Shown here: positions 58,231 through 64,000 of the stretch, piece by piece
Layout of the letters: every line of letters starts with the position of its first letter
Numbering within the stretch: position 1 is the first letter of the stretch
Position numbers and translations under genes: made by a program
Notes under the pieces: generated by a model
What the model saw: the letters and a program-made list of their open reading frames with translations, nothing else
Database searches by the model: none
Told to the model about the DNA's origin: nothing
DNA from: W-Chloroflexi-9 sp045863195
GTDB taxonomy: Bacteria > Chloroflexota > Dehalococcoidia > UBA2979
Length of the DNA: 64,000 bases
Direction of reading: 5' to 3'
NCBI GenBank assembly: GCA_045863195.1
Contig: BTUI01000004.1
Coordinates: forward strand, 62,001-126,000

Positions 58231-58260
58231 TCCCCCCGCATGGCACCTCAGGTGTCCCTT

Positions 58261-58278
58261 CCGCCCCTGACGGGGCGG
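58261..58278 (+). terminator. Possible attenuating hairpin in the eCIS operon
   Basis: A 7-bp stem (CCGCCCC / GGGGCGG) with a 4-nt loop lies in the 88-base gap between the DUF4255 gene and the receiver gene. There is no T-run, so partial termination or mRNA processing is more likely than a full stop. Confidence 0.4.
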
Positions 58279-58318
58279 GTGTGCCCGCTCGTACTGTCAC
58301 GATCGCCAGCAGTGTCGG

Positions 58319-58681
58319 GTGGAGCGTCGTGTGTCGGGCGTACTCGTGGGCGACTTCGGCGCGGTCATGCGTCTGGGACTTCTCGAAGTCCTGGCGGATG
58401 CCCGCATCGAATGCGTCGGCGAACGCGCGACCCAGGCGGACCTCCTGTCACGGCTGGAGGCGACCGCCCCGGACGCCGTGGTGGTCGACTGGGACGACCG
58501 TCGGAGCGAGGCCGTGATGGCCTCGGTCCAGACGCGGCGGCCCAGCGTGACCGTGATCGCCTGTTCCAGCGACCGCCTCGCGATGCGGGTGGTGCCGGGA
58601 CGGGTGGATGCGGCCCCGTACGAATCTGAGTTGAGCACGAGTGGGCTCGTGGAGGCGGTCCGGTCCGCCTCCGCCCGGTAA
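58319..58681 (+). CDS. Stand-alone receiver-like protein
   Basis: This 120-residue protein has only a receiver fold: VLVGDFGAVMRLGLLEVLAD with Asp12, then APDAVVVDWDD with Asp57 at the usual phosphorylation position, and VTVIACSSDR with a Ser. There is no output domain. The start may be GTG 58319 or GTG 58331. It ends 11 bases before the sheath gene, so its level is probably tied to particle production. It could modulate the two LuxR-type proteins encoded upstream. Confidence 0.72.
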   Translation: MERRVSGVLVGDFGAVMRLGLLEVLADARIECVGERATQADLLSRLEATAPDAVVVDWDDRRSEAVMASVQTRRPSVTVIACSSDRLAMRVVPGRVDAAPYESELSTSGLVEAVRSASAR

Positions 58682-58692
58682 AGGACGAGGCA

Positions 58693-59922
58693 ATGGCGGT
58701 GTACCAGGCCCCCGGCGTATACGTCGAGGAAGTCGAAGGCGGATCGCGTCCGATCCAGGGCGTGGCGACGGCCGTCGCTGCGTTCGTGGGCTTCACGGAG
58801 CGCGCTCCGGAGGGCAACCCGGACGACCCGAATGGCGTGCGCCCCACGCTGGTGACCAACTGGTCCCAGTTCGAGCGCATGTACGGCGGGTTCATCGACG
58901 GTGCGGTCATGCCGCACGCCGTGTACGGCTACTTCGCCAACGGTGGCGGCCGTGCCTACATCGTGAAGGTCCCGCACCTGGGTCCGGACGGCGCGAAGCT
59001 CCCGGTCGGTGCTGACGACCTCGTCGGCAACGAGGGCCTGCGCACGGGCATCAACGGTCTGGCCGTGGCCGAGGACGTGACGATGGTCGCGGTCCCGGAC
59101 CTGGTGACCATCGCCCGCAAGGACGACGGGACGATCGACCAGGACACGTGGAAGTCCGTGCAGGTCGCCCTCATCGGCCACTGCGAGTCGCAGAAGGACC
59201 GCATGGCGATCCTGGACGCGCCTCCGGGCATGAACCCGCAGCAGTGCCTGGAGTGGCGCACCGCCGCCGGCTACGACTCCATGTTCGCGGCGCTCTACTA
59301 CCCGAGCATCCGCATCGCCAACCCGCTGGCGAAGCCGAACAACGACCTGCCGAAGGTGATCACGGTCCCGCCGAGCGGCCACCTGGCCGGCCTGTGGGCC
59401 CGCACGGACGGCGTGGGCGTGTGGAAGGCCCCGGCGAACGAGGTCGTGCGCGGCGCGCTGGACCTTGAGTACACCATGACCACCGGCGAGCAGGAGATCC
59501 TGAACCCGGTCGGCATCAACGCCATCCGCTCCTTCGGCATCCGCGGCATCCGCGTGTGGGGCGCCCGCACCACGTCCTCCGACCCGCTGTGGCGGTACCT
59601 GAACGTGCGCCGGCTGTTCAACTTCATCGAGGACTCGCTCCTCGGTGGCACGCAGTGGGTGGTGTTCGAGCCGAACGACGCGAACCTGTGGGCGCGCGCC
59701 CGCCGGACGGTGAACGGCTTCCTGCTGGGCCTGTGGCGCCAGGGCGCCATGGTCGGCGCCACGCCGGACGCCGGGTTCTACGTGAAGTGTGACGCGGAGA
59801 CCAACCCGCGTGAGTCGGTGGACGAGGGCCGTGTGACGATCGAGATCGGCGTCGCGCCCGTCAAGCCGGCCGAGTTCGTGGTCATCCGCATCGCCCAGTG
59901 GGCCGGCCCGGGCGCCGAGTGA
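58693..59922 (+). CDS. Contractile tail sheath protein
   Basis: This 409-residue protein opens MAVYQAPGVYVEEVEGGSRP and continues with QGVATAVAAFVGFTERAPEG and LVTNWSQFERMYGGFIDGA. The C-terminal sheath domain has GINAIRSFGIRGIRVWGART, RRLFNFIEDSLLGGTQWVVF and EPNDANLWARARRTVNGFL. These are the handshake and core motifs of Pvc2/Afp2-like sheaths. It polymerises around the tube and contracts to drive it. At 409 residues it is near the short end for eCIS sheaths. Confidence 0.97.
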   Translation: MAVYQAPGVYVEEVEGGSRPIQGVATAVAAFVGFTERAPEGNPDDPNGVRPTLVTNWSQFERMYGGFIDGAVMPHAVYGYFANGGGRAYIVKVPHLGPDGAKLPVGADDLVGNEGLRTGINGLAVAEDVTMVAVPDLVTIARKDDGTIDQDTWKSVQVALIGHCESQKDRMAILDAPPGMNPQQCLEWRTAAGYDSMFAALYYPSIRIANPLAKPNNDLPKVITVPPSGHLAGLWARTDGVGVWKAPANEVVRGALDLEYTMTTGEQEILNPVGINAIRSFGIRGIRVWGARTTSSDPLWRYLNVRRLFNFIEDSLLGGTQWVVFEPNDANLWARARRTVNGFLLGLWRQGAMVGATPDAGFYVKCDAETNPRESVDEGRVTIEIGVAPVKPAEFVVIRIAQWAGPGAE

Positions 59923-59972
59923 TCTCGGCCCTGAACCACCCCGCGCTGAACTAGCAGAAGGAACCCAACACC

Positions 59973-60404
59973 ATGCCTGACCTGCTGACGACTTCCGCCT
60001 TCTTCGTCGAGATCGACGGTGTGACCGTGGCCCAGTTCAAGGAGGCCACCGGGATCAACTCCGAGAACAACATCATCGAGTACAAGGAGTCCACGGCCTC
60101 CGGCAAGATGATCATCCGCAAGGTGCCGGGCGCCAAGAAGTGGTCCGACATCGTCCTGAAGCGCCGCGTGGACGACAGCCTCGCCCTCTGGGAGTGGCGC
60201 CAGCAGGTGCTGGACGGCGACATCGACTCCGCGCGCCGCAACGGCTCTCTGGTCATCTACGACTCCATGGGCACCGAGGTGGCCCGGTGGAACTTCGAGA
60301 ACGGTTGGCCGAGCAACTGGAAGGGCTCCGACCTGAACGCCGGGGCCGATGAGATCGCCGTCGAAGAGGTGACGATCTCGCATGAAGGGCTGGTCCGCGC
60401 ATGA
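59973..60404 (+). CDS. Tail tube protein 1 (gp19/Pvc1-like)
   Basis: This 143-residue beta-barrel protein has TSAFFVEIDGVTVAQFKEAT, IEYKESTASGKMIIRKVPGA, DIVLKRRVDDSLALWEWRQQ and ends with AVEEVTISHEGL. It matches the T4-gp19-like tube family whose hexamers stack into the inner tube. It starts 50 bases after the sheath, with GAAGGAA upstream, and its stop overlaps the next ATG. Confidence 0.96.
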   Translation: MPDLLTTSAFFVEIDGVTVAQFKEATGINSENNIIEYKESTASGKMIIRKVPGAKKWSDIVLKRRVDDSLALWEWRQQVLDGDIDSARRNGSLVIYDSMGTEVARWNFENGWPSNWKGSDLNAGADEIAVEEVTISHEGLVRA

Positions 60405-60763
60405 GCCTGCAGACGGAGTTCCCCTTCACGCTGCCGCGCGGTTACGTCGACGACTCGGGCACGCTGCATCGCGAGGGCGTCATGCGGCTGGCCACGGCGC
60501 GCGACGAGATCGAGCCGCTGCGTGACGCGCGGGTCAAGGAGAACGAGGCGTACCTCACGGTCATCGTCCTCTCCCGCACGATCGTGAAGCTCGGGAGCCT
60601 CTCGCAGGTGACGCCGAAGACGATCGAGGGGCTCTTCTCGTCTGACCTGGCGTACCTGCAGGACTTCTACACCCGCATCAACTTCGGTGGTGCGGCGGAG
60701 CAGGCGGCGGTCCTGGACCAGGGGGTGTCATTCCCTTTGGCCGGAGGGTCAGCCGTCGCCTGA
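60401..60763 (+). CDS. Phage tail assembly-type protein
   Basis: This 120-residue protein begins MSLQTEFPFTLPRGYVDDSG and continues TLHREGVMRLATARDEIEPL, VKENEAYLTVIVLSRTIVKL and DLAYLQDFYTRIN. It matches small tail assembly proteins found between the two tube genes in eCIS and some tailed phages, presumed chaperones. ATGA overlaps link it to both neighbours. Confidence 0.85.
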   Translation: MSLQTEFPFTLPRGYVDDSGTLHREGVMRLATARDEIEPLRDARVKENEAYLTVIVLSRTIVKLGSLSQVTPKTIEGLFSSDLAYLQDFYTRINFGGAAEQAAVLDQGVSFPLAGGSAVA

Positions 60764-60933
60764 TGGTCTACCCGGTGGAGGACACGTGGGACGAGGTCGC
60801 GTACCTCGCCTACCACCTCCACTGGGACATTGACCGGCTGATGGACCTGGAGCATGACGACCGGCTGATGCTGGTCCAGAAAGTCGCGGATCTCAACCGC
60901 CGGGCCTGGGAGGGGGTGAAGCAACTTGCCTGA
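60763..60933 (+). CDS. DUF6760 family small eCIS protein
   Basis: This 56-residue protein begins MVYPVEDTWDEVAYLAYHLH and continues WDIDRLMDLEHDDRLMLVQK, matching DUF6760. It is acidic and rich in Trp/Tyr/His, and resembles the short translated extension of the preceding tail assembly frame (like gpG/GT pairs in phages). The ATG overlaps the preceding stop (A of TGA). The function is unknown. Confidence 0.85.
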   Translation: MVYPVEDTWDEVAYLAYHLHWDIDRLMDLEHDDRLMLVQKVADLNRRAWEGVKQLA

Positions 60934-61372
60934 CCACCCGCCATTCACCGGGCAGTTCAGACTCACGATCGACGGCCGCCAGGTCGGAGCCTTCACGGAG
61001 GTCTCCGGCCTGGAGGTCGAGATCGAGGCCGAAGAGATCAAAGAGGGCGGCCAGAACGAATACGTCCACCGGGTGCCCGGCCGCATGAAGTGGCCGAACC
61101 TGGTGCTGAAGCGCGGCATCACCAACGACGACGGGCTGATGAACTGGTTCCGCTCCGTGTCCGGCGAGCGGTTCGCCGGGCACGACAACTGGATCGTCCG
61201 CCACCAGGTCGCGCTCGCGATGGTGGATGGCCGCGGCACCGTGCTGCGCGAGTGGACGTTCCTGGACGCGTTCCCCGTGAAGTGGCGAGGCCCTCGGTTC
61301 GCCGCGACCTCCAACGAGGTGGCGACCGAGGAACTGGAAGTCGCCCACCATGGATTCCGCGTCGACGTCTGA
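60926..61372 (+). CDS. Tail tube protein 2 (tube-initiator-like)
   Basis: This 148-residue paralogue of tube protein 1 contains GQFRLTIDGRQVGAFTEVSG, LEVEIEAEEIKEGGQNEYVH, WPNLVLKRGITNDDGLMNWF and ATEELEVAHHGFRV. It starts at TTG 60926 behind GGAGGGGG and overlaps the DUF6760 gene by 8 bases. In characterised eCIS a second tube-like protein (Pvc5/Pvc1-related) joins the tube to the baseplate; I infer that role. Confidence 0.93.
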   Translation: MPDHPPFTGQFRLTIDGRQVGAFTEVSGLEVEIEAEEIKEGGQNEYVHRVPGRMKWPNLVLKRGITNDDGLMNWFRSVSGERFAGHDNWIVRHQVALAMVDGRGTVLREWTFLDAFPVKWRGPRFAATSNEVATEELEVAHHGFRVDV

Positions 61373-64000
61373 GCCCGGGGGCGTGACCGGGCGGGCGACC
61401 TACCCGCCGCTGCCGCGCGCCGTGCAGCCCCTCCCGGGCCACGGGGTGCGCCGCTCCCCGCTGTCCGCCCGCATCCGGCCGCTGCCGCGAGCCACCGGGC
61501 CGCTGTGGCGCAGCCTCCTGAACCCGATGTTCGGCGACACCACCGGCCACATGGATGGCGAGTCGGTGCGCCCGTTCTACCGCTTCCGCCGCCCGCGCTT
61601 CCCGCGCGTGATGGCCCCGCTCTCCACGCTCCGCCCGCTCGTCGGTGCGCGCCCCGAGGCCGGCCCCGGCGCGGTGGCGACCTCCGTGGCGCCGCCACCG
61701 GGCGCGAGCGTGGCCGCCCGCAGCGCGGGCGCCCCCTCGCAGCCGCTCGCGAGCACGACCCTCGCCCGGCAGACGGCGCCGCCGCCCGCCTCGATCGACC
61801 CGATGGGTGCCGGCGCGCCTGCCCGCTCTTCCACGCCGGGACGCGCCTCGTCGCCGTCGCCATCCTCGTCGACGCCGCCCGGCGTCGCCGTCTCGCGGAG
61901 TATGCCGCCGCGCAGCGGTGGACAGCCGCAGCGCGACAACCCCTCGGTCCAGCGCACCGCATCCCCGGCCGCAGCATCCTCGGCGTCACCCGCCGCGCCC
62001 GGCACGCCGTCCGCTCGTCCGAGCCGGGTCGAGGAGGTGCGCCGCCAGGTGGACGCGCCCGCTTCGCCCGGGCTGGCCGCCCGTCCTGCCGCGTCCGGGA
62101 GCGCTCCCGCCTCGACCCCGCCGCCGACGCCTCGCGGCCGACGCGGCAGCGTCGAGTACCCCGGCCGCCCGGCGAGTGCCGCCGCCGAAGCCTCGGCCGG
62201 CGGCCCATCGACTCCTGCCGCGGCACGCTCCGAGCCTGCGTCCACGCCCGCCACCCGGTCCGCTGCGCCGGTACCCGGCTCGGGCCAGGATGACGTGACC
62301 GGAGGTATCGCGAGCGCGGTATCTGCGGCTCCGCCCGTGGCGACCCCGGCCGGCGCGCAGGCCTCGATGGCCGCGCCCGCTGCAGTGCCGCTCACGACGG
62401 CGACGATGGCGCGCGAGGCCGGCTCGCCGGCCTCGTCCGCTTCGCCCGCGCCGGCCATGTCGTCGACCGCGACGCCGTCCAGTCCCGAGGATCGTCTCGC
62501 AGCGATGCGCGGGCGGCTCGGCTCGCTGTCCGCGCCGTGGCGTGCGCCGCGCATCCCGACGATGCGCGATGGTGCGACGCTGCCCGTGCTCCGCCGCCTG
62601 ACCGCGACGCCGGTCGAGACCGCCGAGGCTGAGGGCCCCACGGCGCAGCCTCGAGGTGGCGTCGGCGGCCCGATCGCCCCGCCGTCGGGCCTCACGGTTG
62701 GCGCGTCTACCTCACCCACCCGCGCCGCATCTCCGTCGACGTCTCCCGCGACGGCGAGCGCGCCCGCGACCCCGGCCTCAGCGACGCGGTCGGCCTCGAC
62801 GCAGCCAGCCGAGGCGCCCAGGTCCGTTGCACCGGCACCGCAGGAGGCCGCGCGGCCGACCGCTGGCGCCCCGGGAGCGGCGACGACGACCGCACGTGAG
62901 ACACCGCAGCCGCCGGCCCCGGCTCACCCGACGAGCAGCACGACTCCATCCGGGGTGACTGCACCGCCCGACGCTAGTGCGCCGCCGTCGGAGGTTCCCG
63001 CCGGCCTCCACTCGTCCTCGTCGCCGTCGTCGCCGTCGTCGCGCGCATCGTCCCCGGGAACGCCTGCGACGTCGGCACCTGGAACGACCGAGGCCCCGGC
63101 GTCCGCAGGGCCAGCGGCATCCGCCGCGCAGGCGCGAGGCAACTCGGCGGGGAATCCCTCGGCCGCCGCATCCGCCTCGCCGGCGCCGGCGTCCGCCAGC
63201 GGTGCGTCCAGCCTGCAGCGCCTGGTCGATGCCGGCGCCAGTGGCAGTGGCAGCGCCGGAGCCCCTGCCGCTGCGACTCCACCGAGCGACGCAGCCGCAT
63301 CCGCTCGACCGATGCGCGGTGCGCCCGAGGGCGTGTCCGCGTCGGCACCGGCCACTGCGCTCGAGCCCGCAGGCACCCCTGAGAAGGCCTCGGGGGCTGC
63401 GACCGCGCGCCCCGTCGTGGAAGGCTCGGATGGCCTGCGCGATCGCGAGCCCACCGAGGTGGCCGGGGCCCCGGCCCTGCCGGCTCCCGGCGCGACGCCC
63501 TCGATTCGCCTCGCGCGGCCGGGGGACGCGAGGACGGCGCCGCTCGCACCGCCCGCGTTCGTGCTGCCGCCGCGTGCTGCCGCCACAGACTCCCCGCGTG
63601 CCTCGAACACTCCCGCCTCGCCGGTGCCGGGATCGACGGCGGCGTCCCCCGCTCCGGCCCGAGGCGGAACCAGCCCGGCGCTGCGGTCCGCCTCGGACGC
63701 GCCGGCATCGACGTCGGGCGCGCCAGTGCAGCGAGCTGTGGACGTGGCCGCCGCGCCGCAGACAGCGCCCGCGGCCACAACTGGTGCGCCCGACGTCCCG
63801 TCGAGCGCTCGCGTGACCGCGAACAACCCGACCGTGCACAGCACGAACGTGAACAGCACGGCCACCGGCGTCACGGCCGAGGCTTCGGCGCGGCCCGCAC
63901 CCGCCCCGTCCTCGGACGGACCGACCGTGCAACGGACGGTCGACACTCCAACGACCGGCCCCTCCGGCGCGCCCTCGGCAGGTACGGAATCCTCACCGAT
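61350..64000 (+). CDS. Long Pro/Ala/Ser-rich, probably disordered eCIS-linked protein (open at window edge)
   Basis: An ATG at 61350, inside the end of the tube 2 gene and behind GGAAG, opens a frame that stays free of stop codons to the window end (at least 883 codons). Residues 1-100 are basic and somewhat ordered (RPLPRATGPLWRSLLNPMFG, RPFYRFRRPRFPRVMAP). A second such block lies near 373-430 (RLGSLSAPWRAPRIPTMRDG). The rest is Ala/Pro/Ser/Thr/Gly-rich. The motif [VL]QR recurs in VQRTASP (about 200), LQRLVDAG (622), VQRAVDV (793) and VQRTVDT (860). No enzymatic domain is visible in this part. It may be a tape measure, a linker or a cargo protein with its domain farther right. Confidence 0.75.
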   Translation, partial: MDSASTSEPGGVTGRATYPPLPRAVQPLPGHGVRRSPLSARIRPLPRATGPLWRSLLNPMFGDTTGHMDGESVRPFYRFRRPRFPRVMAPLSTLRPLVGARPEAGPGAVATSVAPPPGASVAARSAGAPSQPLASTTLARQTAPPPASIDPMGAGAPARSSTPGRASSPSPSSSTPPGVAVSRSMPPRSGGQPQRDNPSVQRTASPAAASSASPAAPGTPSARPSRVEEVRRQVDAPASPGLAARPAASGSAPASTPPPTPRGRRGSVEYPGRPASAAAEASAGGPSTPAAARSEPASTPATRSAAPVPGSGQDDVTGGIASAVSAAPPVATPAGAQASMAAPAAVPLTTATMAREAGSPASSASPAPAMSSTATPSSPEDRLAAMRGRLGSLSAPWRAPRIPTMRDGATLPVLRRLTATPVETAEAEGPTAQPRGGVGGPIAPPSGLTVGASTSPTRAASPSTSPATASAPATPASATRSASTQPAEAPRSVAPAPQEAARPTAGAPGAATTTARETPQPPAPAHPTSSTTPSGVTAPPDASAPPSEVPAGLHSSSSPSSPSSRASSPGTPATSAPGTTEAPASAGPAASAAQARGNSAGNPSAAASASPAPASASGASSLQRLVDAGASGSGSAGAPAAATPPSDAAASARPMRGAPEGVSASAPATALEPAGTPEKASGAATARPVVEGSDGLRDREPTEVAGAPALPAPGATPSIRLARPGDARTAPLAPPAFVLPPRAAATDSPRASNTPASPVPGSTAASPAPARGGTSPALRSASDAPASTSGAPVQRAVDVAAAPQTAPAATTGAPDVPSSARVTANNPTVHSTNVNSTATGVTAEASARPAPAPSSDGPTVQRTVDTPTTGPSGAPSAGTESSP

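Overview
This window is about 64 kb of very GC-rich bacterial chromosome (roughly 70% by eye) with tightly packed genes. Housekeeping genes fill about the first 50 kb, and a phage-tail-like contractile injection locus fills the last 10 kb. The mix suggests a free-living, aerobic or facultative bacterium: aconitase, SURF1, FdxA-type ferredoxin, GSII glutamine synthetase, family III (CaiB/BaiF) CoA-transferases, DUF4389 and DrrAB-type ABC exporters. My best guess is Chloroflexota, perhaps a Dehalococcoidia/Tepidiforma-like lineage. That is inference from gene content only, and an actinobacterial relative cannot be excluded.

Layout. 1-4600: a partial Xaa-Pro aminopeptidase, a TauE/SafE permease, a tandem CaiB/BaiF pair (the upstream gene lacks the catalytic Asp) and a peroxiredoxin-like protein. 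4650-8571: tRNA-Arg, an IsdG-like monooxygenase, DUF4389, tRNA-Ala and the ffh-rpsP-khpA-rimM operon, whose Ffh has abnormal GTPase motifs. 8700-10253: a lower-GC DUF3800 islet and a VOC gene with a clear promoter. 10598-17645: gap, an unknown gene, eno, a Xer recombinase, pcm and uvrC, all on the minus strand. 17712-24139: a CPA2/TrkA antiporter, three tRNAs (including an uncommon tRNA-Arg GCG), a cupredoxin lipoprotein behind a CRP-like palindrome, tag, acnA and a 50-residue HTH protein. 24153-41000: transporters, aminopeptidase N, SURF1, glnII, a phosphodiesterase, a DUF255 protein, thioesterase, ketopantoate reductase and metF. 40795-44580: cobalamin-dependent methionine synthase split in two by an in-frame TAG followed directly by GTG. 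44675-50262: two ABC exporter pairs, a ferredoxin fused to a CxxC/CxxC module, and PPK2.

50266-64000 is the accessory highlight. A minus-strand operon runs AAA+ ATPase, solute-binding lipoprotein, membrane-anchored pentapeptide-repeat protein and M20 dipeptidase; the last three genes are joined by 4-base overlaps. It diverges from a plus-strand operon: two LuxR-type regulators with degenerate receivers, a DUF4255 (Pvc16-like) protein, a stand-alone receiver, the contractile sheath, tube protein 1, a tail assembly protein, a DUF6760 protein, tube protein 2, and an open-ended frame of at least 883 codons encoding a Pro/Ala/Ser-rich, probably disordered protein with recurring [VL]QR motifs. This is the 5' part of an extracellular/cytoplasmic contractile injection system (eCIS). 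Spike, baseplate and effector genes presumably lie beyond the right edge.

Most very long frames on the opposite strand of real genes are GC-driven shadows and were left out. Start codons were chosen from Shine-Dalgarno spacing and family N-termini; GTG is common and TTG occurs several times.
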